Shown here piece by piece: positions 48,728 through 61,000 of a DNA stretch of 64,000 nucleotides. Source of the stretch: Lineus longissimus (Eukaryota > Nemertea > Pilidiophora > Heteronemertea > Lineidae); NCBI RefSeq assembly GCF_910592395.1, contig NC_088314.1, positions 3,844,001 to 3,908,000 of the forward strand. Direction: 5' to 3'. A program made the position numbers and the translations under genes. Within the stretch, counting starts at the first letter, position 1. Each line of letters starts with the position of its first letter. The notes beneath the pieces are model-generated. The model saw only the letters and a program-made list of their open reading frames with translations. It had not been told where the DNA came from and searched no databases.

Positions 48728-51700
48728 CTAATAGTCCCTGAAATCCCGTCGCCCACCCCTGTAACCCCCACCACCTCCTCCCCGTCGAAATCCACCACTA
48801 TTCCGCGAATCTCCATTACTCTTCCCCCACGAGTTATCGTTGTAACCACGACTTTTGTTATATCCTCCCCCGCCTCCATAGCCACTTCGCCCACCTCCAT
48901 AACCACCGCCTCCACCTCGGCCGAAATTCCCTCCTCCGTAACCACCACCATAACCGCCCCCTCCTTGGTAACCCTCATCTAGTAACTCAGGCAGTTCAGT
49001 GGCCTTTGTCAGGTTATCGAATTTCCCATCGACCCAGCGGTCTTCTATGACGTTGTTGTGTTCTGATGGCAGGTCAAATGCACAGCCCTGTTGAAATAAA
49101 ATTAGCAATTGAACAAATGTAGATGAAATATCTGCCAGCTCTGATTGTCTCTCTGGCACAGACACCGTGTACAAGGAATTTTTGATTTATGGCTCATTCA
49201 AACAAGCAATCGAAGTAAAGCAGTGTGGTCAGAGTATGGTTGTGCCGGGAAGCATATCAATGACCCCTTGATTTCAGGTCTCGACCATTACCACTAGATC
49301 CTGCCATTCCTCACTCACAGATTTGTTTGGTACACTTACCATTCTATCTTTGGTAAACCTCATTCCTTTTATCTTCTCCTTGACTTCCATCGGTATAGAC
49401 CGCTCTAACGACCGCCAACAGTAGCCTATCGTGTTCATCACAATATTTGTTGTGAATAGATAAGTAGTATAACCCTGGAACAGAAGGTAAATAGGTAAAT
49501 ATTAAAGGTCCAGTTGATGAGATAACACTCTTGCAGACTTGTTTATGAATTGCTGAATATCATACAACATCAAGATTCATCAGGGTAGGAAGAAAGAGAG
49601 AACAGAGCTGTATTCACAGCCTGATCATTCCGACCCTATTATTCTACACACCTCTTGTGAAGTCAAAATCGACCTCGTCTTGATATCCGTGCTCCCTGAA
49701 ATAAGTGCTAAAGCAGCCGACAGTGCATTGACAGCACCTCGATCCTCTATCACTCGCTCCGCAGCCCCTTTGAAATGTTCTAACGTAGCCGGTGGTACAG
49801 AGTCCAGTGACCGTGCGGCATCATCTGAAGCCGATTTTATAATATCTGCCATTGTCGGGGCTCCTATTCTTTTGAACTTGATACCCTGGAATAGACCAAA
49901 AAGGGAACATCTAGTCTTTTCTCTTGAAAATTGAAGGGCATAGTACCAAATAAGAATTGTGGACGTAAAAAGTGAGATTCTTGAGGATCATTTGAAAGAA
50001 ATCACGTTTCAACTTACCGCTTTCTGTTCGACCCAATAGAGGGCATTATCTTCCCTAGGTTTATAGAAGCAAACACAGATCCCTTCTCTTCCAGCCCGAC
50101 CAGTTCGACCGGCTCTGTGAATGTACGAGTCAACGTCCTGCAATGAAACGCAAAACAATGTTTTAAAAGTCATAGAAAGTTCTGTGAAGCTCAAGTTAGT
50201 TATGACAGGGGAGTCTCAAATAATCAGCATATCATGCACATCACAGCATAATTGGATGATTTCCTTAATGATCCGAAGGTTGAACTCTCCCTGGCTTCAA
50301 TTTTTTGTAGCGTGGGCCACTACTTTTTTGCGAATAACTCTGTATGGAAAATATGCCCAGAACATCACCTTGAGGCAAGGCAAGCTGCCCATCAGCAGGA
50401 TAACTTCTCATTCTAATCAACAGTTTGTGACCTGATTCACTTCTCTATATTGAGTTTCTGAGCATGGGTCTTACCTTTGGTGGTGCACACTGAATAACCA
50501 AGTCAACCTCTGGAATGTCAAGACCACGTGCGGCGACATCTGTAGTTACCAGGCAGCGGTATTTACCTTCACGGAATTTCTGAAATGGTAATAAGAAGCG
50601 GGGTGTCATTTGTCTGTCCTTCAAATGAGACTTATACTGGAGGTTCCTTATATCATGTGCCTATGCCAGGGTGAGTAAAAGAACAGAATAACTGAATACG
50701 GGAAATGACACTTTAAATTTATCCTCTTGTTGCCATGCTTACTTACCTTCAATACAATTTCTCGTTTTGGTTGTGGAATGTCTCCGTGTAACACATGTGT
50801 GTCCTGTTTGATAGCAGTTCCGCATGCAAGTTCATCAGCATCTTTCTTCGTCTGACAGAACACCATGGCTCGGCCATGACTCCCACTGTACACCTGAACG
50901 ATGTCTCCGATAGTTGATCCTCTGTCTTGATAGCTGCATTTGATGGCATAATGCTGAAACAGAACTCAATTATGTAAGAGATTTTCATCGTATTGTGAAC
51001 TTTGCAGAATTAAATCGTTTCAGTGGAAATAGCGCAACTGAACTTGAAAGGCCAGGAATGAGTGCAAGAACTGGGTCACCAGCACTTTCCAAGAAATGGG
51101 AGTTACTGGTATCATCTTGGTCAACAGACTGCCCTCTTTTGACTGCAATCATAATCATTGATTTTTGTATGGCATGCCACTTCTCTAGATGATTCCTCAA
51201 CTTTCAACTTACTTTGACGGTGGTAGAAGTTTTCATTCGATCGCGACCGACCATGTCAACCCGGACTAAATCGTCACTCATATATTTCATGGCAACTTCA
51301 TTTACCCACTTGGGCACGGTCGCTGAGAATAACAAGGTCTGAGGATTCTTCTGGGATTCTGGAACAAAGATTAGTTTGTCGTTAAGGGTTGAATAACAGG
51401 CTTCTCAATTGCACGAAATACACACTGCTTAACAGTGTGTAACCAAGTTATAGGGGAAGGGGTTGATCCTCCTAAGCGAGTTCTGGAGGTTTAAATGGTC
51501 AACTAAAAAATGCCCAAATCAAAGAAAGCAGGTTGTGTCCCAATGGATGCAATCGGGTAGTCAAGTAAAATTGAGACATATTTTTTGGCAAACAAACCTC
51601 GGTTGTAAGCAGATTTAAGGATTTCCTCCACATTATCAGCAAAACCCATGTCCAACATTTGGTCGACTTCATCAAGGATGACATATTGCAGCTTTGAGAA

Positions 51701-53469
51701 GTCAAGAGTGCCCTTTCTCACGTAATCAAGTATTCTCCCAGGGGTCCCTATGACGACATCTAGACCATTCCGAATGGCAGTCTCTGGAGAAAAAAAGATT
51801 ACAAATTACGACATGCACTGTATCATATACATTCTCAGCATTTACATCCTTTTTGATACTTGCTGTTAAGCATTTTGTTTTTTCTCTCGGCAGAAGGCTT
51901 GTTACATGGGCCATTATCTTTATTTTGAAACTCACACATGTAGAGCACACTTCTGAAATACTGTACTGACCTTGCGGTATGTATGATGTGCCACCGTATA
52001 TGCACGTCACAGCGAGATCTTTACCAGCAATAGCTTCAAAGTCATCGTGAACTTGCTTTGACAACTCTCTAGTGGGTGCCAGGGCCAAAGCTTTCGGCGG
52101 CTGTCCCCTTTTACATGTCTCCTTCCGTAGTAACTCAACCAATGGGAGTACAAATGATAATGTCTTTCCACTTCCAGTTCCTAGAGGTAAAAAGATGTCT
52201 TGTCATAACACAAAGTAAACTTAAAGAATAATTTGAGCACAATTTTAACACAAAGTCTAACCATGGAGTTGAATTCTTGTTGGTAGTTTATCCAACCCTG
52301 CCAGGATATGCTGGGCCAGGATGGAGCTTATCCTAATCTCATACAACAATGAACCTGCCTGCAGTCTTCTTAACAGAGCTAATTTTGTTATGGTTCATGA
52401 AAAACAAAATTGATTTGAACAAGAGCTTTCCATAAACATTTTGACACTCAAACATACTCTCTTGAACAAAAGAGCCTAAACTAAACTTACTCGCTTGTGC
52501 AATCATGTCCTGTCCAGCTAACACATGGTCAAAGGTCTTTGATTGAATAGGGAAAAGATACTGGATGCCTTTAACTGAAAATGAAGAGTAAAATTATAAC
52601 AAGTCCCCACTTAAAATCACAGGAAGTATTCAGTGAAAACAAGTTTAAAACATGGCTAGGAAACAAAAGGTGACGTCCATGTTATATTTCAGCTTTTATT
52701 CTACAATTTTTTCTCCTTCGTTTGCTGTTTTTCTGCCCTTGGCCCCTTGGGCAGGCTAATGCCAAAGTGCTAAGATCGGCAATTCGCTTTTCTCAAAAAA
52801 GTCTGAGGGTGGCAAATGTCTAACCTTTTAGTCGCTCAATGACAGGTTCTGATAATTTGAACTTCTCAAACGCGCCATCAATTTTCTGATCTTCTGGGTC
52901 AATGTCGGCATCATCCATATCAATCTTCTCTGTTTTCTTGACTCTCTTTGGCTTTGGTGGTTCGGCATACTCGTCATCACTGCCTGCAGACTTTCGTTTG
53001 CTGGTTTTCTCATCCTATAGAAAGAAAACAATCGGGAACATTTAGACATTGACAGGATCTGCCACCTTGGGCCGCCAGGGTCAAAGACTAAGAGTAAGGA
53101 CACCGGTCTGGACAGTCAAGGATTGGGCATCGATTCGGAGGGTCGGGAAAACAACAAAACAACCAAAATTAAAAGCCAAAATGTTTTGAACTCTTCCTGA
53201 CACGATCGAGCCAATGTCTGGCTTCTTTGCCTGTGAATTCTGAAGATCTATTCTAAACTATGCGCCATGCCATAACGCAACACGTACATTGTACAATGCA
53301 TAAGGCCCTGCATGGCCCATGGCAATCATGGCTTCCATTTCAATAATCATGAAAAAACGACCACAAAAATCACCTTATCTTTCTTCCCATTCTTCTTCTT
53401 ATCCTTTTTCCCTAATTTCCCTTCCATCTTGGACTTTTTCTCCTTCTTTTCTTCTACGCGACTTGGCAT
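48728..53469 (-). CDS. DDX21: DDX21/DDX50-type nucleolar DEAD-box RNA helicase
   Basis: Complete, 690 aa. Exons, 5' to 3': 53469-53374, 53014-52825, 52574-52491, 52180-51971, 51783-51598, 51358-51213, 50953-50747, 50579-50475, 50137-50018, 49885-49652, 49474-49340, 49087-48728; all GT-AG and in phase. Residues 1-75 are Lys-rich ([12 protein letters not shown]...). The helicase core carries the Q motif, motif I ARTGSGKT (~122-129), Ia APTRELSKQ, Ib TPGR, II DEVD (~231-234), III SAT (~267), [12 protein letters not shown] and [12 protein letters not shown] (~415). DEVD in place of DEAD is the mark of the DDX21/DDX50 group. A GUCT RNA-binding domain follows (~455-575), then a Gly/Tyr/Arg-rich tail. 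Vertebrate DDX21 unwinds RNA and G-quadruplexes and couples rRNA transcription, processing and ribosomal-protein gene expression in the nucleolus. The N-terminus is shorter than in human DDX21. One invertebrate gene may represent both DDX21 and DDX50. Confidence 0.95.
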
Positions 53470-53542
53470 AAGTAGCTCATATAACTTCTATTTTTCAGGT
53501 TTTATTCAATCAAAATTTTAGGAAATTCACAAAATGGAAATG

Positions 53543-53548
53543 CACGTG
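53543..53548. promoter_or_regulatory. E-box upstream of the DDX21-type gene
   Basis: CACGTG 74 nt upstream of the predicted ATG (53,469). The same hexamer sits just upstream of RPS23. MYC/USF/TFE-type factors bind this word; occupancy is not shown. Confidence 0.45.
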
Positions 53549-53599
53549 CGGACTTTTCGTACCTCCACTTTGGAAGATTGAGTTGGCTAAAAAATACGG

Positions 53600-54283
53600 A
53601 ACCGAAACTCAACGAAATGCGAAACGAGGAAACTCGTTCCCAAGTGGTGTCTTCAGGATGCCACATTTTTTGGCTAATAGGAACAGTGCACTGAACAGCT
53701 GGTTGCTACCGACGATGTTCAAAGACAAAAGTCACAATCAGTACAGACTAATCTCGTTTCATGTAGTTCCTTTTTACTGCGGATGTTTCGCAAAGTTAAT
53801 GTCAAAACACAAGGGAGATGCTCAGGCCCTCGAACACAGAACAAACCTGACTTGGGCAGGGAAAGAATTATAACAACAACTTACTTAAGTATAATAGCAG
53901 TGTTATTCACAAAATCTCACAATAAGTCAGGTTCATATGATATGAACACATGCAATGCCAAACAAGATGCAGTTACTATTTTTTGAGATGCCTAACATTG
54001 TAATTTATTTTTTCATGACATTTTTTTCTAATACATCTTAACATGATCATTTCAGACACTTTCTGCCAACTAATGTTATGTCGCAACATGATTCAACAAA
54101 CTTTTAATGTGTTTGATTACTGGTGCGGCACTGGGGTGAACATCAGATCTCTGGCCTTGAAGATCATCAACATGAATGCTCCGACACCAGGCACAAGTAA
54201 GAGGAAAAAGAGCCCCATTTACAAATTTGTTACAAGGAGTAAAGGGAAGTAAGGCAGGCTCTACAATATATGTTTGTTAAAGT
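53600..54283. other. Spacer between the DDX21-type gene and ALDH1L
   Basis: No gene is supported. Two plus-strand ORFs (53,583-53,873, 96 codons; 54,043-54,252, 69 codons ending in a basic tail, TSKRKKSPIYKFVTRSKGK) match nothing I know. The second follows an acceptor-like TTTCAG at ~54,055 and could be a terminal exon, but no partner exon is visible. Confidence 0.35.
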
Positions 54284-54289
54284 TTTATT
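54284..54289 (-). terminator. Polyadenylation signal of ALDH1L
   Basis: AATAAA on the minus strand, about 720 nt past the ALDH1L stop. It is the only canonical hexamer I noticed in that interval. Confidence 0.55.
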
Positions 54290-55004
54290 AGAAATTAGTT
54301 CAGAAAGTCAAATACACACGTCTAAAGTTTAACACACAGGGTAGGAAATCATTACTTCAAGCACACAAGAAATATGACAAATTACGGTATACCAGTTCAA
54401 CCTTCATAAGTATTGGCTCCCCAAGCATCCAACGGGGAAGTAAAATGTTTTCTCCAAAAGTAAACAAAGTTAGTAAGCAAAGTTAGATCTACATGTGCAT
54501 GTAAGCATGAATTCTATGAAGTTTTAGGAAAAAATTTACAAAGCTGCCCTTCGCAAAATTTTGTCAAAAATCACCTTCCCTCCCATTTGATTCATTTGGA
54601 CGTCTTAACTTACCAACTGAGAAGATTCACACAATAAAGAACCAAGGTATGAGTCCTCCACCTTTCATGTTGCATTGATTAAAATCATTGGTTATAACTT
54701 TATAATTACACACTTGATGACTTTTGTGATCCTCTAAACAGGTCAAAAATCTTCAACTGAAATAACACTTCATGTTTCATTTTGTACTCCTCTGCCGTGT
54801 CCAAGATAAACCCATCTCATACATGTTAGTAATTATACACATGAAATAGTCTTCAATTGAAGTGCTCAATCAAGCTATTTGAAGTGTTTCTACATTGTAT
54901 TTCACATTGGCCTATTACAGGTAAAATAGGTATTTTGAACAGGTGCCTCTCAACCGGCTTGATTACATCGACAGAGTTTTTTTGAAACTCCGCGTGAAAC
55001 AGTC

Positions 55005-58000
55005 CTAGTATTCCAAAGTGACCGCCTTTGTCTTCAGGTACTCATTCAAAGCTTCTTGACCTGAAATCATAAAATAACCATAATCAAAAATAGGAAACAT
55101 AATTTTTGGCTTAGTCAACAAGTATCAATTTCCAATCTGCGCACTTGTGGTCAATGGGTTGAAACACGAGTTCGCAGTGTTTTAGAGAAAAGTTCGAAAA
55201 AAAGTTACAATTAGAAAAACTCACCTAAATCTTTTCCAAATCCAGACTGCTTGAATCCTCCAAATGGTGAGGCAACATCAGTCTTGTTGTACGTGTTTAC
55301 GAAGACGGTGCCAGCTTGGATACGATCTGCCACCCGCATTGCCTTGCTAAGATCATTTGTGAAGACACCAGACGCAAGACCGAATTCTGTGTCGTTAGCC
55401 CGTCGAACAACCTCATCAATGTCACTGAAATGAGAAGTGAGGATTGAATATCTTGTGGAGTATCTATAGAAGAGAATAAATACCATCATAAGAATACCCA
55501 TGCCACCCATTGAATGACCTAACTATTGATAAGGAACAGTTCACCACAAGTGGTGACTTGGAAGATCAAGGCAAGGTACACTTTAGAGGTTTCATTCTAT
55601 GGTAATGACACAGATAATATGCTAACTTACTTGTGGTTGAATTTGGAGATGATCATGATAGGACCAAAAGACTCTTCAATGGCGATGAAATTGTCATCTT
55701 CGACATTGGTAAATACTGTCGGCTCCAAGTAAAGACCTTGAATAGAAGATAAGTGATGAAAGACAATGCTTAGTATTAGTCTAATTCACAATAATAGTTG
55801 CCCAGGTCCCCTTGATCCAGAAACACCATCTTTGAATTTGACCATAATAACTAAGTCTTGTATCTGCCCCTGACCCAAGATATGGTGACTTGAGAGAGGA
55901 ATTCTAAAAGGCCTTAGTCACAGTATATCATTGTTTCTAATACAAAATACATTACGCCTCGTTTTGATCGGAGCGGTCTTGGTATCGTAACCAATGACCG
56001 CCTGGGTAGGTATAAAATTCTGAATTTTAGCAGACGAATTATTTTCACCAAGAAGCAACGACTCAGCCCCACAAAACAATGTCAAGAACACGAGATTTTG
56101 AAGTATTCCCCGATATTGGGATTTGTGAAGTAGGGAGGATACCCGAGGACTCTTTCGAGGTCGTCAGTCAGGATTCAGAAGAGGTCAAAGACGAGGAAAT
56201 GGTAGAAATCGAGCTAGCAGACTGGGAATTCCCTTGCTGCGTGACGTCATCTTCACAAGCAACAATATGGCGGAGTTCCGGACACCAGGCTGGATCATTC
56301 TTTGACGAAAACGGAACATATATACCTTTCAAATCGTATTTAATTTGTTTAATTTTGAAACCTTTTAGAATAGAAATTAATACCTCGCTGTCGGTCATTG
56401 GTTGTATAATCAAGACCGCTCGGGTAGACCTCAAATTACGTCCTTAAACCAATAACAATACTTCACCGGTGAAACCTGCATGTTGAGCCTCGCACAACAT
56501 GATCGCCTTCCCATGATATCAATTTCATTTTTCTATGAACACTTCCAAGTTAAAGATACCAAATATGAAAGCAATGACTTATCTGAAGCCACTCACCAGG
56601 CATGTCACACTGTTTGCCACCATAGACAAGAGTAGCGCCTTCCTTTACACCTCGGTCACAATAGTCCAACAGACCCTGCAAATGAGCTCTGGAAAGAAAA
56701 CAAAGACCACATGTAACTTCAAACCTGGTAAAATCAATCTGGTCAAAATGTCATGGAATTCATGTGAGGTGAATTGCAACAACCTTGCCTGCCAATATTT
56801 GAAAAGGAATGGCCTTGCTCGACATGCCGACATACCTGTGATTCTGAGGTCCGTGATCTACAGATCTGTCCAGAGGATTTCCAATCTTCATCTTCTTAAC
56901 CTCGGTGATCACCCGTTCGACGTACTCATCATGGATAGTCTCATCCACGAATATCCGACCAGCGGCAATACAGTTCTCACCTTTGTTGAAAAACACACCG
57001 TTGCATCCCTGTTACAAGAAGAAGTTTAAAGATTTGAAAATTTTTGTCGGCCCGGGCCTAAATTTAACTCAATAGGGTAAACATTGCACTGATAGGTAGG
57101 CAACCTATGAATTAAAGAGATTGGAATATCAAATGAGTCCAATCTCCAACGAGTTAGAAGCAAAGTGCAGAACACAAATGGCAAGTAATTCGGTCAAATT
57201 GGGATACTCCTATTTCAGGCAAACCAGGGGAATACCAAAAACTTACCATTCTGACAGCCTTTTCGAGATCACAGTCGGCAAAGATGATGAGAGGTGATTT
57301 GCCACCAAGTTCAAGTGATACTTTTTTCAAATTACTCCTTGCACAACTGAAATAGGAATAGCATTTGTAAATGAATCCGAAATACAAATGAACAGTTTCA
57401 ACATGTTACTCTCAGCCGATCTTTGGGGCAGGCAGCTCCTTGATATCCAGCGTACCTCGGTGAACGCTATAAATATAAAACCTCAGTGTTCTAACTCACC
57501 TTTCCATGATAGTTTTTCCCACAGGCGTTGAGCCAGTGAAACCAAGCTTCCTAACCAGAGGATGGTCAGCGATACCCTGGCCAACCACACCGCCTGAAAT
57601 CAAATGAAGTTGATGGATGACAAAGAATCTGTGGACACATTCAGTGGTTTCTCGCGACTGTTTTGAATGTGTTGGGTCAGAAGGTGTAAAATACAGTGCT
57701 TTAGCTTTTCTGTCTGTACTAAGTTGATGAACAGTTCTAAAAGTGGTTGAAATCAAAGAGTATGCAGTCTAGGAATAAGACATGAAGACCAAATGAGAAG
57801 TTATTATTATTATTATTATTATTAAAAACATTTTCATAGCGCTTAACGTTGTTAAAACTTCTAAGCGCTTTACAATTTATGATAAAACATAACATTATGA
57901 TAGAATAAAAGTCATTACTAAAGAAAACGTGCAAAGGATTCAAAAGAATTTCTTAAAAATATGAGTTTTTAGTGCAGTTTTAAAAACTGTTTGTCGACCA

Positions 58001-61000
58001 AGCTTGAGACCAAGATAACAGAACTGAGAGACCCTGGTAGGAAACTTGATCATTGCTCTACCTCCATACCCAAACAGTGGAAGCCAATTCTCGAGCTTCT
58101 CTGTCCCTTTTACTAAGGAGGATGATGATCCCCATCTGACAGGCCCCTCAATTACACCAATTACACACTGTACATTGGTGTGTATAGGGAAGGGAGGTGA
58201 CGTGTGTGTTAAAGGTCAAAATTTTAAAAGCTTTGCTCCATGAAGACCAACAACACCAGTGAACAGTAACAATAAAATTTTGACTCTACCTCCGCCAGAT
58301 ACAATGTTGACGACGCCTGGAGGGAAGCCAGCCTTCACAACAAGTTCACCAAACTTGAGTGACGTCAATGGAGTAACCTGAAAAGAGCCAGAACACAAAA
58401 ACTCACATCATTTGCCACAAACTTTCTGCTATCTAAGTTTTGGGAAATGGGAAATTTGTCAGTGATTGTCCTGTACAAAGCCAACCAACGGCCCTGGTTT
58501 GAGCAATTTAAACACTTTAAACTTCTCAAATCAAGTGGCATTCTAATACTTTTGAGTTTGAGCTATGATATTTACCTGAGCAGGTTTGAGCACAACTGTG
58601 TTTCCAGCAGCCAAACAGGCAGCCATCTTCCAAGCCAACATCATGAGGGGGTAATTCCATGGAGTGATAAGACCACAAACACTGAAAGAGAGTACGAAGA
58701 ACATCTGGATTTGATGTCGTACATGTAATACGAAAAAATGCTCTTAGCTTAACTTACTGAAATTTCTTTTTAAGCCAAGCATTCAAGTGTCTAGTGATGA
58801 GTTTCACAAATTTAGCAACATTGTTCCATCATTACCGGCCTGAAAATCAATCATGCATCTAAGATTTTAAAGCCCTTTTCCCGACAACTGATATGTTATC
58901 AAAAAGCAGCTTACCCAAGGGGTTCCCTCTTTGTGAAGGTGAGATTTTTGTTTGGCCTGGCGTGGTTGATAGGAATGGTCAAACCCTGAAATGCGACAAT
59001 AACAACAATCATATAAGCTATACAGTGATATTCACGGGGGACAGAAAAGATGGGAAAATCTTCTTACCAAAACAGAATTTGGCAGAATAGCTAACACAAC
59101 GGGCAACACCCTGATGCACTAGAGTATGATCACTCACATTCTCAACTGCCATCTACAGAAGCTTGAAAACTGAAATTACCTGAATTTTGTCACAACATCC
59201 AGCGAAGTATCTGAATGTATCAATGGACATGCCAATATGTGTTTTCAAGGCAAGTGTGTACACGGCTCCAGAGTCGATACTCTCCAGTGTGGCAAGTTCC
59301 TCCTTGTGCTGCTCCATCAGATCTGCGAGTCTGAAAGGATAAAAGACTAATATCTAATTACCAGCGTTGTAATAGTATCAGAGGTAAGTGAGAATAACTC
59401 AATGAAGAAACGATGTCGATTTCTCCTCACCAATGCGATGATCCCTGCACGGATAGTTTACTCCAGTCCAGTTGGAATTTGAATCAGAATAGCATGACCA
59501 CTCGGTCAGATTTTGAAATTTTCAGGTTCATGTGCAATTTGATTCTGGCAACTCATAATGCATAGCAACGGGCAATGGCTCCTTGACTTACTTGAACATG
59601 AGATTTCCCCTATCACGAGCATTCATTTTGCCCCATTCACCTTCCTCGAAGGCGTACTGAAACAAACAGTGGCAAAACAGGTTACACAACATCTACCTGG
59701 TACCGAACAGACAAATATGTCGACAGTATTTTGAACACTCTTTCGAGGATCTAAATAACCTCTAACCTCTCCTATTAGCCAAAGAAAATAAACAGGCATC
59801 AACTCATTTCTGTTCTGTACTGAAAACTAAAATTGAACATCCGTTTGATGGATTACAAGATGGAAGTGATTTGTCATTATTTTCGTGTATTGATTATGTT
59901 TGCGTCTGCCCATATTCCACGGAACTTACATGGGCTGCATCCACTGCTAGATCAACATCAGCACTGGTACCCTTGGCAACTTTACATATCACCTGGAAAA
60001 GAAAAACATTACACATGTGAGAAGACGATATTTTTTCAAGTTCTAGTAATGAATTTCAATTAGAAATGCCGCTCAGTAGCTCATCAAAAAGGATTTCTTA
60101 CAAGACCCAAAGACTTGGATATCTATATTGGGTCTGGACTTCTTTTCAGTTTGTGATTTATCAAATACGAAATCAGTAGCCAACAGCACCACTCCCTTAA
60201 CAGCATACTCACAGATTCGTCTGCAGGATTGATGGTGTCAAATGTCTTTCCGTCTGAGGAGTCAATAAACTCATTGTTGATAAAGAGTTGATTGGGGAAT
60301 TTGATGTTCATGTTGTTTACATTCATCTCCACCTGAAAGGAGAGAGAAATTATTCAGATAAATATATATGGCTCAGTGAGTCTTATTCAGTTCAACAGAG
60401 CGTAATCTCCTTAAGTAAATTTCAATCAAAACAGTAGCATTAGGACTTAACACCAAAGTCACTGCTAGCGCCGACTGAGCTAACAGGCCCTGATCTAACC
60501 AAATCAAACCTCTTTCTGGACAGTAAATCTTGCCAACTTACTGCATCATACTTGAACTCCTCCTGTCCGACACCACGTCCCTTCAACACGACAGCCTTGA
60601 TAAAGTCCTCCAGGGTCGTCGCCATGTACACTTCTTCAGTCTGCAGGCTGATGCCTCCACATTTCTCCTTCACCTCTTCCACGAGACGTGTAACGTCCAT
60701 GGAACCGGCTCCCGACTTGAAGAAATCTGTCTCAGATGTGACATCATCTCTGGCCAAAATGCCTTTCCAGATGTTCTGTAATTGTAAGATATGAAAGAAT
60801 GGTAAGAAATTTGGGAGTATATTACATACGCCATCAGACCAAACCTTCTTATTAATCTTTAAATGCCAGAGTAGATTCATTGGTTACTTTACAGTATCTC
60901 GTCAATTTTCAATAGAAAACTTATCTTCAAGTCATATATTGACTGGAGTTATCTCTGAAACACATACCAGGATAGCTGCTTCCATTCCCTTCTCTTCAGG

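Noticed and set aside
48674-48982. 102-codon plus-strand ORF opposite the helicase tail
   Set aside because: It is the antisense shadow of the glycine-rich last exon of the DDX21-type gene.
54043-54252. 69-codon plus-strand ORF with a basic C-terminus between the DDX21-type gene and ALDH1L
   Set aside because: No partner exon, promoter or recognisable family. It was kept only as a note in the spacer entry.
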